A DNA stretch of 13,009 nt from a bacterium. Its GTDB lineage: Bacteria > Patescibacteriota > UBA1384 > XYA2-FULL-43-10 > 1-14-0-10-43-13. The position numbers and the translations under genes were made by a program. Each line of letters opens with the position of its first letter. Within the stretch, counting starts at the first letter, position 1. The stretch is taken from assembly GCA_030649445.1 (NCBI GenBank), contig JAUSKR010000053.1, forward strand, positions 1 to 13,009, in the 5' to 3' direction. Below, one piece after another: positions 1 through 4,686 of this stretch. The notes beneath the pieces were generated by a model. The model was not told the DNA's origin. It did no database searches and saw only the letters and a program-made list of their open reading frames with translations.

Positions 1-144
1 AGCGCCATCGAGGAAGATCTGCTTTCGTTCCTGCCCGAAGGTTTACTGGCCAGTCTGACCGCTCATCGCGACCGGTTCAGACAACTGGTGGTCGGTCTCG
101 CGTACGAGGACGACCGCTCGCTCTGCAGACACAAGGGCTTCTGA
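1..144 (+). CDS. 3' end of an unrecognised small GC-rich gene (partial)
   Basis: An open frame runs from base 1 to a TGA at 142-144, 47 codons with no stop; the start lies outside the window. The visible protein is acidic then basic, beginning SAIEEDLLSFLPEG and ending RSLCRHKGF, with no motif I recognise. The codons are GC-rich, unlike the A/T-rich spacers nearby but like the small genes at 3577-4024 and 6020-6223. A hairpin with a T run lies about 60 bases downstream, which fits a short transcription unit ending here. With so little sequence the frame could be fortuitous, so function is unassigned. Confidence 0.45.
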   Translation, partial: SAIEEDLLSFLPEGLLASLTAHRDRFRQLVVGLAYEDDRSLCRHKGF

Positions 145-203
145 GAGCCGGGGTGTCGCAATTGAAAGGATGACGACAATCCGAATCCGACCTATCTGTC
201 GGT

Positions 204-242
204 GGAGCCGGAACGTTGCACTGCGCAACGTCCGCCCCTTTT
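204..242 (+). terminator. Candidate rho-independent terminator after the gene at 1-144
   Basis: A 7-bp perfect stem (ACGTTGC at 213-219 with GCAACGT at 225-231, loop of 5) is extended by CGG/CCG across a one-base bulge. It is followed by CCCCTTTT at 235-242. The T run is short, so termination strength is uncertain. Confidence 0.45.
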
Positions 243-300
243 ATCTCAAACTCTTGAGCTAAGAGGCAGCGGGACTACTACGAAATACGAATGCCATACC

Positions 301-337
301 CCACCCAACCTCCCCTTACTAAGGGGAGGGGTTAGTC
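301..337. repeat. REP-like palindromic element next to the PRC-barrel stop codon
   Basis: The core 309-329 is a perfect 10-bp inverted repeat (CCTCCCCTTA and TAAGGGGAGG) around one central base, with further C-rich and G-rich flanks. It touches the stop codon of the minus-strand PRC-barrel gene. No T run follows on that strand, so it looks like an interspersed palindrome rather than a terminator. Similar CCTCCCCTTA palindromes occur in many environmental genomes (general knowledge, not checked). Confidence 0.6.
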
Positions 338-841
338 CATCGCCGTTTCAACACTCGGTACAAACACATAGGGTTTATCGTCTTTGATCGTGATGAGTTT
401 TCCCTCCATGGCGATGACGGCGGAGGCGGGGATGATCCGGTCATTCAAGAGTTTTTTGACATAGAACTTGTGGATGGCACAGGTTGCCGAATCGATCAGG
501 TAATCATAGACATGGCCGATATAGGCGCCGGATTTGGTCACGACTTTTTGAGCCAGGCCAAAACATTTATTTTTATAAAGTGTTTCGACTCGGACAAGTT
601 CGCTGATCTCGACTAAGGCCTCTTCATCGCTGATAATGAGGCCATTTTTTGTCAGATGGACGAAATCAGTTGACGAGACAACTTTTTGCTTTGCCACAAA
701 CGATAGCTTTGGCACAACCATAACGGCGGCAACTGTCAAGTCGGTGTCGTTAATGATCAGGTCGGCGACAGTTCCAACCTTGGCCGAGTCCTTGAGACCG
801 GCAATCGGAGAGCCAATTAGTTTTGAGTAAAGAAGCATCAT
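332..841 (-). CDS. PRC-barrel domain protein
   Basis: 169-residue protein starting MMLLYSKLIG. The start at 841 is chosen because GGAG lies 7 nt upstream; a longer frame opening at 895 has no such site and adds an unrelated N-terminus. Two PRC-barrel-like repeats are visible: residues about 1-80 (KLIGSPIAGLKD, then a beta-rich stretch with VGTVADLII) and about 90-160 (GAYIGHVYDYLID, then RIIPASAVIAM). PRC barrels are small beta domains found in RimM (16S rRNA processing), photosynthetic reaction centre H subunits and stand-alone proteins of unknown role. This one lacks the RimM N-terminal domain. It is last in the rpsF-ssb-rpsR-efp gene line, 144 nt after efp, so it may be cotranscribed. Its leader carries two very short hairpins (CCCC/GGGG and TCCC/GGGA on the minus strand, about 860-880). 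The precise function is unknown. Confidence 0.85.
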   Translation of the reverse strand: MMLLYSKLIGSPIAGLKDSAKVGTVADLIINDTDLTVAAVMVVPKLSFVAKQKVVSSTDFVHLTKNGLIISDEEALVEISELVRVETLYKNKCFGLAQKVVTKSGAYIGHVYDYLIDSATCAIHKFYVKKLLNDRIIPASAVIAMEGKLITIKDDKPYVFVPSVETAMD

Positions 842-885
842 GGCTATTCTCCATTGATCATTTCTTCCCAATGGGACCCCTTCGG

Positions 886-985
886 GGCATTTCACATTAA
901 TTTAACATTGTTCATTGAGACATTTCAATAAACAAATTTAGAAATATAAAATTAATGAAAAATGTAAAATTGTAAAATGAAAAAT
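886..985. repeat. AT-rich spacer with imperfect facing repeat arms (efp to PRC-barrel)
   Basis: The spacer contains repeated CATTT/CATTA-type words on one side (about 889-932) and their complement (AATGAAA, AATGTAAA, AATGAAAAA) on the other (about 954-985), spaced about 7-8 nt apart. The two halves can fold back on each other. It begins immediately after the efp stop codon. This is the least clean of the spacer repeats here. Confidence 0.45.
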
Positions 986-1543
986 TTAGGCTCGCTCTAC
1001 ATAAGAGCCGTCTCTCGTATCAACAACTATCTTATCACCTTCTTTTATGAAAACTGGAGCATTGATGTTGGCGCCGGTCTCGATCTCAACCTTTTTGACG
1101 ACGGAGCTGGCTGTATTGCCTTTGACGGCTGGAGGAGCGGAGACAACCTTGAAAGTCATTTTGATCGGCAATTCGACATTGAGCGCTTCGTCGCCATAAT
1201 AGAGGATGTCGGCGTTGGCGTTTTCGATCAGATATTGTTTGTCGGCGCCAATCTTGGACAGGGGAATAGTAAATTGATCATAAGTTTCATTGTCCATGAA
1301 ATTGGCATCTTGCGCGTCAGCATAGAGAAAAACGGCTGTCTTTTTTGACAAATTAGCTTCGTCAAGTTTGTCGGCGCCCTGAAAAGTCTTGTCGATTGTC
1401 GCGCCGGTCCGGAGATTTTTCAGCTTCGTTTTGACGACAGCCCCGCCCCGCCCCATCTTGGAATGATAATAAGACAGGACGATGTAGGGATCGCCTTCAT
1501 AGACAAGTTTAGTGCCGGTTTTCAAATCTGTTATACTTAACAT
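986..1543 (-). CDS. efp: Translation elongation factor P
   Basis: 185 residues, the usual EF-P length. EF-P binds between the P and E sites of the ribosome and relieves stalling at consecutive prolines. The start MLSITDLKTG at 1543 is chosen because it gives the family length and N-terminus; the frame is open to 1588 but those extra 15 residues are not EF-P-like. The N-terminal KOW-like domain contains KLVYEGDPYIV, followed by the tip loop SKMGRGGAVVKTKLKNL. The central and C-terminal OB domains follow, ending TGANINAPVFIKEGDKIVVDTRDGSYVERA (in parts: TGANINAPVFIKEGD and VDTRDGSY). The tip residue is R32, not the lysine that EpmA modifies in E. coli. Arginine at this position is rhamnosylated by EarP in some proteobacteria but is unmodified or unstudied elsewhere; no modifying enzyme lies nearby. 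The ribosome-binding site is weak (GGGG 4 nt before ATG). The gene follows rpsR across a repeat-filled spacer. Confidence 0.96.
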   Translation of the reverse strand: MLSITDLKTGTKLVYEGDPYIVLSYYHSKMGRGGAVVKTKLKNLRTGATIDKTFQGADKLDEANLSKKTAVFLYADAQDANFMDNETYDQFTIPLSKIGADKQYLIENANADILYYGDEALNVELPIKMTFKVVSAPPAVKGNTASSVVKKVEIETGANINAPVFIKEGDKIVVDTRDGSYVERA

Positions 1544-1554
1544 AGAACCCCATT

Positions 1555-1686
1555 GTTTTACAAGATGCAAGATACAAGAAACAAACAAATTTCAATATCC
1601 AATATTCAAAATATCAAATATTTGAAAATTGAAACTTTGTAATTTGAATATTGTTTGTATCTTGTAACTTGTTTCTTGTGTCTTGT
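1555..1686. repeat. Heptamer-based inverted repeat between rpsR and efp
   Basis: The left arm has words of period 7 starting at 1561 (CAAGATG, then CAAGATA, then CAAGAAA, continuing as TTTCAA/TATCCAA-like words to about 1617). The right arm, about 1640-1686, has the complementary series (CTTGTAA at 1661, CTTGTTT at 1668, CTTGTGT at 1675). The arms face each other and can form a long AT-rich hairpin in the minus-strand transcript. The right arm abuts the rpsR stop codon. Confidence 0.75.
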
Positions 1687-1896
1687 TTACCGTACCGTAT
1701 ACGGCAGCAAGCCCAAAAACCGCGCCCGCTTGATGGCGGTTTCGGTCTGGCGCTGGTGCCGGGCGCAATTGTAATTTCGACTGGCGGGTGAAATTTTGCT
1801 CCAGCGGTCAAGATAGCGGCCGATTGTTGGTACATCTTTGTAGTCAACCTCGACCATCTTGGCTTTGCAAATTAAACATTTGTTTCGTCGGGCCAT
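1687..1896 (-). CDS. rpsR: 30S ribosomal protein S18
   Basis: 69 residues with the S18 signature VDYKDV, then IGRYLDRWSKISPA, then HQRQTETAIKRARFLGLLPY. S18 binds S6 and the central domain of 16S rRNA in the small subunit platform. This copy carries C7-x-x-C10 near the N-terminus and C44-x-x-H47 before the QRQ motif. That is a set of four possible zinc ligands, so it looks like a zinc-binding (C+) version; many S18 proteins lack these cysteines. The start is supported by AGGAG 5 nt upstream. It follows ssb and rpsF in the standard rpsF-ssb-rpsR order. Confidence 0.97.
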   Translation of the reverse strand: MARRNKCLICKAKMVEVDYKDVPTIGRYLDRWSKISPASRNYNCARHQRQTETAIKRARFLGLLPYTVR

Positions 1897-2016
1897 AAAG
1901 TCTCCTAAATAATACGAAATACTAAAGTTAACGAAATAAGCGAAAGACGAAATAAAAATAAATTAGTTTTTAGCTTTTTTAGCCCCGCTGGCAAGCGGTT
2001 TCGCCTTTTGTATGGT
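1897..2016 (-). other. ssb-rpsR intercistronic spacer with short hairpin and TTTCG words
   Basis: On the transcribed (minus) strand this 120-nt spacer has a 5-bp stem with a 4-nt loop (CCGCT/AGCGG at 1985-1998). An A-rich stretch follows, then a run of TTTCGTC, TTTCGCTTA and TTTCGTA words, and finally the rpsR ribosome-binding site. The words have irregular spacing of 7 to 9 nt and resemble the heptamer spacers around it, but the facing arm is weak. I see no gene in it. Confidence 0.4.
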
Positions 2017-2472
2017 TTAGAACGGGATTTCTTCGATATCAATTTCTTCATCACTATTTTTACTCGGCGCATCTGTTGCCGATTCTGGCGCAGGAGCACT
2101 GCTGTCATTGGATTTTGGTGTGTAACTGCCGCCGCCACTTCGACTGTTCAAAACAATAATGTTGTCAGCAATGATCTCAGTCTTGTAGCGCTTGATGCCG
2201 TCTTGGCCTTCCCAGTTTCTCGTTTGAAGCCGGCCTTCGACGAAAGCCGGTCCGCCTTTTTTCAGCATCGGCACGACTGCTTCAGCTTGCTTGCCCCAGA
2301 CGACAATGTCGTGGTATTCTGTCGCTTCACCATCCGGCGCGCCATCGCGGCCTTTCCATTTTCTATTCGTCGCGACGGTGAAATTTGCCACGGCCTGACC
2401 GTTTGGAGTGAAGCGCATATCAGGATCTTTAGTCAAATTTCCCAGCACTTGGGCACGGTTTAAGTTTAACAT
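2017..2472 (-). CDS. ssb: Single-stranded DNA-binding protein
   Basis: 151 residues with a full OB fold: NRAQVLGNLTKDPDMRFTPNG at the N-terminus (read as NRAQVLGNLTKDP then MRFTPNG), FTVATNRKW, EYHDIVVWGKQAE, and FVEGRLQTRNWEGQDG. It binds ssDNA during replication, repair and recombination. Residues about 113-140 form a Ser/Ala/Pro-rich flexible tail. The protein ends in EEIDIEEIPF, the acidic tip that recruits partner proteins, so the C-terminus is complete. The ribosome-binding site AAGGAG lies 5 nt before ATG. It sits between rpsF and rpsR as in many bacteria, with a 137-nt heptamer-repeat spacer separating it from rpsF, much longer than usual for this operon. Confidence 0.97.
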   Translation of the reverse strand: MLNLNRAQVLGNLTKDPDMRFTPNGQAVANFTVATNRKWKGRDGAPDGEATEYHDIVVWGKQAEAVVPMLKKGGPAFVEGRLQTRNWEGQDGIKRYKTEIIADNIIVLNSRSGGGSYTPKSNDSSAPAPESATDAPSKNSDEEIDIEEIPF

Positions 2473-2484
2473 AGCAACTCCTTT

Positions 2485-2609
2485 TTAAATTCGAAGCACT
2501 AAGCACGAAATTCGAAACAATATCTAATTTTCAAAATTCAAATTTCAAAACAATTATATCATTTTTGTATTTTGAATTTGTTTCGGATTTCGATATTCGG
2601 ATTTCGGAT
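2485..2609. repeat. Heptamer-based inverted repeat between rpsF and ssb
   Basis: The left arm, about 2490-2552, reads as consecutive 7-nt words (TTCGAAG, CACTAAG, then CACGAAA, TTCGAAA and later CAAAATT, CAAATTT). The right arm, 2564-2609, is the complementary series (TTTGTAT, TTTGAAT, then TTTCGGA at 2581 and 2602 with TTTCGAT and ATTCGGA between). The two arms can pair. The right arm ends exactly at the rpsF stop codon and the left arm ends just before the ssb ribosome-binding site, so the repeat fills the whole spacer. Confidence 0.8.
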
Positions 2610-3359
2610 TTATAATTCATCCTTCAAAATATCATCCAGCTCTTCGTTCAGCTTTGTCAATCGTTCGGCTTCATCTGAAGACTTTTCGACTTTTTTATTT
2701 TCAACCTTTGGCTTTTCGATTTTTTCAACAGTCTTTTTGGTTTTTACTACCGGTTTTTTCTCATCTGCTGGTTTTTCCTCGGGGAGTTCAGGGGTTTTGG
2801 GGGATTCGGCTTCAGGTCGAATTTCTTCGGTTGATTGGGGAGTTTCGAGTGTTTCCTTATCAGCTTTCAACTTTTTTACCCCGAGCTCAGCCGAGGGGGA
2901 ACTTTGAACTTTGAACTTTTCTGGCTCCTCCTCAACCTCTCTCTTCGCCATCAAATCAAAACTTTCCTCGGTCTGACCTTCGACGGCTTCAAAAGATTTT
3001 TCGCCGCCGATAACTTCCTCAATCTCAGCCGTTGCAGCAATTTCCGACGCCGAAAGAGTAATGGCTTCGTGGCCATGTTCTTTGACGATAGTCAGATGAC
3101 GCATAATAGCCGCCGTCTGTCTAAGGTCGCGTCCGAATTCAAAAGATTTATCGGGTGGCAGATCAAAATAAAGGGTGACATAAGTGGCAAAGTCAGCTTT
3201 TTTGATCGGATAAGCCAATTTGCGCCGTCCCCAAATGTCTTCTTTGACAATCTTGCCGCCCAGTCCAGTGACAAAACCATTGACTGTGCCGGTGACTTTG
3301 TTCAAATCACCCTCGCGAACCTCATCAGAAACAAGGTACGTCAACTCGTACTTTCGCAT
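2610..3359 (-). CDS. rpsF: 30S ribosomal protein S6 with long charged C-terminal extension
   Basis: 249 residues; bacterial S6 is usually about 95-135. Residues 1-105 are a normal S6 ferredoxin-like domain: MRKYELTYLVSDEV, the DIWGRRKLAYPIKKADFATYV segment (read as DIWGRRKLAYPIKK then FATYVTLYFDLP), and RQTAAIMRHLTIV. Residues about 106-235 are Glu/Lys/Pro-rich low complexity. The end (about 230-249, RLTKLNEELDDILKDEL) looks like a helix. S6 pairs with S18 on the platform of the 30S subunit. The start is set by AAAGGA 7 nt before ATG. First gene of the operon, with its own promoter and structured leader. The tail coding sequence contains three repeat motifs like those in nearby spacers: a G-rich nonamer array (2781-2809), a C/G palindrome (2879-2899) and tandem heptamers (2899-2919). 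The tail therefore probably grew by in-frame repeat insertion. Confidence 0.96.
   Translation of the reverse strand: MRKYELTYLVSDEVREGDLNKVTGTVNGFVTGLGGKIVKEDIWGRRKLAYPIKKADFATYVTLYFDLPPDKSFEFGRDLRQTAAIMRHLTIVKEHGHEAITLSASEIAATAEIEEVIGGEKSFEAVEGQTEESFDLMAKREVEEEPEKFKVQSSPSAELGVKKLKADKETLETPQSTEEIRPEAESPKTPELPEEKPADEKKPVVKTKKTVEKIEKPKVENKKVEKSSDEAERLTKLNEELDDILKDEL
2781..2809. repeat. G-rich nonamer-type array inside rpsF
   Basis: Three G-runs 9-10 nt apart on the plus strand, with units GGGAGTTCA, GGGGTTTTG and GGGATTCGG. They match the arrays at 3497-4716 in unit length and wording. In the minus-strand gene the array encodes Pro-rich residues about 184-193 (SPKTPELPEE). Confidence 0.6.
2899..2919. 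repeat. Three tandem heptamers inside rpsF
   Basis: GAACTTT is repeated exactly three times at 2899, 2906 and 2913. It is preceded by a CCCC...GGGG palindrome at 2879-2899. In the gene they encode residues about 147-161 (KFKVQSSPSAELG). Confidence 0.75.
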
Positions 3360-3378
3360 TTACATTTCCTTTCTGGCA

Positions 3379-3438
3379 CCGAATATTGATTGTCCAATTT
3401 AGTTCGGACATTCGGCTCTTCCAAATAAATTCGGAAGA
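3379..3438 (-). promoter_or_regulatory. Structured rpsF leader, possible autoregulatory site
   Basis: In the minus-strand transcript two stems stand side by side. The first (3417-3438) is a 9-bp stem TCTTCCGAA/TTTGGAAGA with a 4-nt loop. The second (3379-3415) stacks CCGAA/TTCGG and TGTCC/GGACA with a one-sided 7-nt bulge. The leader ends at the rpsF ribosome-binding site. S6:S18 complexes are known to bind a CCG-containing structure in rpsF leaders of several bacteria. A CCG triplet is present here, but I cannot match the known motif with confidence. Confidence 0.4.
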
Positions 3439-3461
3439 AAAGTTAATTAATTTGTGTGTTT

Positions 3462-3490
3462 ACTGTAGCAGAAAATTATCAGGTAAGCAA
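3462..3490 (-). promoter_or_regulatory. Extended -10 promoter for rpsF-ssb-rpsR-efp
   Basis: Minus strand: TTGCTT (3485-3490), a 17-nt spacer, then TACAGT (3462-3467) with TG one base upstream of the -10 (extended -10). Transcription would start near 3455, giving a leader of about 95 nt. Confidence 0.5.
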
Positions 3491-3496
3491 TAGCTT

Positions 3497-3523
3497 GGGT
3501 ATTCAGGGTGTTCGGGGAGTAGG
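3497..3523. repeat. Solo G-rich nonamer array (R0)
   Basis: Three adjoining 9-nt units on the plus strand: GGGTATTCA, GGGTGTTCG, then GGGAGTAGG. It has the same unit wording and orientation as the array at 4105-4140 and lies between the rpsF promoter and the two small membrane-protein genes. Confidence 0.65.
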
Positions 3524-3540
3524 AACGATTGGAACTCCTT

Positions 3541-3572
3541 GGGGCTGCGAACGTACGGACGTCGGCAGCCCC
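3541..3572 (-). terminator. Strong hairpin after the small membrane-protein genes
   Basis: An 8-bp perfect stem (GGGGCTGC/GCAGCCCC) encloses a further ACGT/ACGT stem. It starts 4 nt after the stop of the gene at 3577-3768. No T run follows on the minus strand, so it may stabilise the mRNA end or end transcription inefficiently. Confidence 0.45.
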
Positions 3573-3576
3573 GGGC

Positions 3577-3768
3577 TCAATCGGGGAAATGGAAATGGCG
3601 AATGCATGCGTCGTTGATCGCTTTTTGCGCCTTTTCTATTTCCATCTGGAGACTGGCGTAGAACTTTCCGCGCTTCTCGCCGACGACAAGCCCCTTGTTG
3701 AAACCAATGACGAAAGCGAGGAAAAGGACCCAAACAGCAATCAGGATCCAACTGACAATGATTACCAT
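3577..3768 (-). CDS. Small single-pass membrane protein, unrecognised
   Basis: 63 residues from the ATG at 3768. This start is chosen over an upstream in-frame GTG (3789) because GAGGAG stands about 8 nt before it. Residues 2-23 are a strongly hydrophobic segment (VIIVSWILIAVWVLFLAFVIGF) followed by a positively charged turn (NKGLVVGEKRGK), so the N-terminus is probably outside and the rest cytoplasmic. Residues about 37-63 form an amphipathic helix, ending in CIRHFHFPD. It lies 13 nt downstream of the gene at 3782-4024, which has the same membrane-plus-helix plan, and they are probably one transcript. An 8-bp hairpin sits just before its ribosome-binding site and another after its stop. I do not recognise the family; GC-rich codon use suggests it is not native to the adjacent housekeeping set. 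Confidence 0.65.
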   Translation of the reverse strand: MVIIVSWILIAVWVLFLAFVIGFNKGLVVGEKRGKFYASLQMEIEKAQKAINDACIRHFHFPD

Positions 3769-3781
3769 TTCTGTGCTCCTC

Positions 3782-4024
3782 TCAGCCACAGCTCTCGTGT
3801 GGCTGGGCGGAGATAAGGGTGTCGCGGGCAGTGTCGAGGTTCGTGTGAAGACTCTCTACTACTGTGTAGGCGGCGATGAGTTGTTGCCTGAGGTCGGCAT
3901 TTTCCTCTTCAAGTTGCTTGACTCGGTTGTTGTGTTGCGTCTTGTACTGGATGACCCGATCAAGACAGTACGTCACAAGATACACCACCATCGCGAAACA
4001 TACGACCTTGGCGGACCATGGCAT
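3782..4024 (-). CDS. Small membrane-anchored coiled-coil protein, unrecognised
   Basis: 80 residues starting MPWSAKVV at 4024, with GAGGGAG about 7 nt upstream. Residues 5-22 (AKVVCFAMVVYLVTYCL) are a likely membrane helix. Residues about 28-72 (KTQHNNRVKQLEEENADL, then RQQLIAAYTVVESL) look like a coiled coil with Leu/Val spacing. It ends in HESCG. This plan resembles small phage spanin or septum-associated (FtsL/FtsB-like) proteins only in general shape; no motif supports either, so function is open. It has its own promoter about 20 bases upstream, divergent from the four-helix-bundle gene, and is followed by the gene at 3577-3768. The ribosome-binding context GGGAGCACTGACATG is close to that of its partner and of the gene at 6020. 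Confidence 0.65.
   Translation of the reverse strand: MPWSAKVVCFAMVVYLVTYCLDRVIQYKTQHNNRVKQLEEENADLRQQLIAAYTVVESLHTNLDTARDTLISAQPHESCG
3783..3805 (-). promoter_or_regulatory. Perfect hairpin between the two small membrane-protein genes
   Basis: CAGCCACA (3783-3790) pairs with TGTGGCTG (3798-3805), 8 bp with a 7-nt loop. It covers the last codons and most of the stop of the upstream gene and ends 2-3 nt before the purine-rich ribosome-binding site of the downstream gene. It could tune translation of the second gene. Confidence 0.5.
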
Positions 4025-4047
4025 GTCAGTGCTCCCTCACCGAGGTC

Positions 4048-4076
4048 AATATAGCACTTTGTGATTTATATGTTAA
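4048..4076 (-). promoter_or_regulatory. Promoter for the two small membrane-protein genes
   Basis: Minus strand: TTAACA (4071-4076), a 17-nt spacer, then TATATT (4048-4053) with TG one base upstream (extended -10). The transcript would begin near 4041, about 17 nt before the ATG at 4024, with the ribosome-binding site inside that short leader. Confidence 0.65.
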
Positions 4077-4095
4077 GGGCGTCTGGAAATTTGGA

Positions 4096-4140
4096 GGTAT
4101 GTCAGGGTATTTTGGGTGTTCGGGGAATTCGGGGTATAAT
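4096..4140. repeat. G-rich nonamer array upstream of the four-helix-bundle gene (R1)
   Basis: Four exact-length 9-nt units fill 4105-4140 and all start GGG: GGGTATTTT, GGGTGTTCG, then GGGAATTCG and GGGTATAAT. A weaker fifth unit (GGTATGTCA) precedes them at 4096-4104. The four G-runs with 5-6 nt loops also fit a G-quadruplex pattern on the plus strand. The last unit contains a TATAAT box. Confidence 0.8.
4112..4140 (+). promoter_or_regulatory. Promoter embedded in the nonamer array, likely leaderless
   Basis: A perfect TATAAT at 4135-4140 ends 7 nt before the ATG at 4147, so transcription would start at about the A of the ATG. A poor -35 (TTGGGT, 4112-4117) lies at 17 nt spacing. There is no ribosome-binding site before the ATG, consistent with a leaderless mRNA. 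Confidence 0.5.
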
Positions 4141-4146
4141 CATAGT

Positions 4147-4686
4147 ATGACTCAATCTGGTTATCATTATCTGAAAACTTATATGCTGGCAACAGTGGTT
4201 TATGATTTAACTGTTGAATTTTATAATAGATTTCTATCAGAGAGGGAGTTCTTGAGACTACGCGAACAAGGCATCCATGCCGCTCGAAGCGGCCGACAAA
4301 ATATCGCTGAGGGCTATGAAGAAAAAAGTCTACAAAGCTACATCAAACTACTCGGCGTTGCCGACGCTTCGCTGGAAGAATTATTATTGGATTTTCAAGA
4401 TTATCTGCGGCAGAGAAAATTGTCGCTCTGGAACAAAGACGATGAAAGGGTCAGGGCATTCAGGGAGATAAGGGTATTCTGGATCGATGAGAACACCCTG
4501 AACACCCCAATACTCCCTGAAAACCCCGTCGAAGCCGCCAATCTGATCATTACTTTAATATCACAGACAACATATCTGCTGTCGAGGCAGATGGATTCTC
4601 TGGAAGTAAAGTTCATCCGCGAAGGTGGCTACCGCGAGAAGATGTTCAAGAAGAGACTTGACCATCGCTCTGGTTCTCGCCCCTGA
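4147..4686 (+). CDS. Four-helix-bundle protein with suffix domain
   Basis: 179 residues from the ATG at 4147. The frame is open further upstream, but those 43 codons are translated G-rich repeat and spacer. Residues 5-90 match the S23/IVS-type four helix bundle: the AARSGRQNIAEGY motif at 45-56, then SYIKLLGVADASLEELLLDF. Residues 129-171 (AANLIITLISQTTYLLSRQ, then FIREGGYREKMFKKR) match the 'four helix bundle suffix' domain. Relatives occur inside 23S rRNA intervening sequences, and the Avd accessory protein of diversity-generating retroelements has the same fold; stand-alone copies are frequent in Patescibacteria and their role is unknown. They may bind nucleic acid. Residues 101-127 between the two domains are encoded by two facing G-rich arrays. 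The gene begins 7 nt after array R1 and its stop codon lies inside inverted array R4. No reverse transcriptase or 23S rRNA is present here. Confidence 0.85.
   Translation: MTQSGYHYLKTYMLATVVYDLTVEFYNRFLSEREFLRLREQGIHAARSGRQNIAEGYEEKSLQSYIKLLGVADASLEELLLDFQDYLRQRKLSLWNKDDERVRAFREIRVFWIDENTLNTPILPENPVEAANLIITLISQTTYLLSRQMDSLEVKFIREGGYREKMFKKRLDHRSGSRP
4448..4527. repeat. Facing pair of G-rich nonamer arrays inside the four-helix-bundle gene (R2/R3)
   Basis: R2 (4448-4480, plus orientation) has G-runs 6, 9 and 9 nt apart, with units such as GGGCATTCA, GGGAGATAA and GGGTATTCT. R3 (4496-4527) is the same kind of array inverted, with complement units GGGTTTTCA, GGGAGTATT and GGGGTGTTCA. The arms are imperfect inverted copies about 15 nt apart. 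Both are in frame and encode the linker at residues 101-127. Confidence 0.75.

Noticed and set aside
309..329. Terminator for the PRC-barrel gene
   Set aside because: The palindrome is strong but no T run follows on the minus strand; it fits an interspersed palindromic repeat better.
977..1348. 123-codon open frame antisense to efp
   Set aside because: Mirror of the conserved EF-P coding region; no independent start signal.
2008..2463. 151-codon open frame antisense to ssb
   Set aside because: It is the mirror frame of a clear SSB gene with conserved motifs and a complete acidic tip; no ribosome-binding site and no recognisable product.
2835..3389. 184-codon open frame antisense to rpsF
   Set aside because: Covers a well-supported S6 gene on the other strand and translates repeats; composition is Phe/Leu-rich as expected from antisense of Glu/Lys codons.
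4018..4146. Upstream extension of the four-helix-bundle frame
   Set aside because: These 43 codons translate the nonamer array and spacer and overlap the divergent small-gene promoter; the family N-terminus fits the ATG at 4147.
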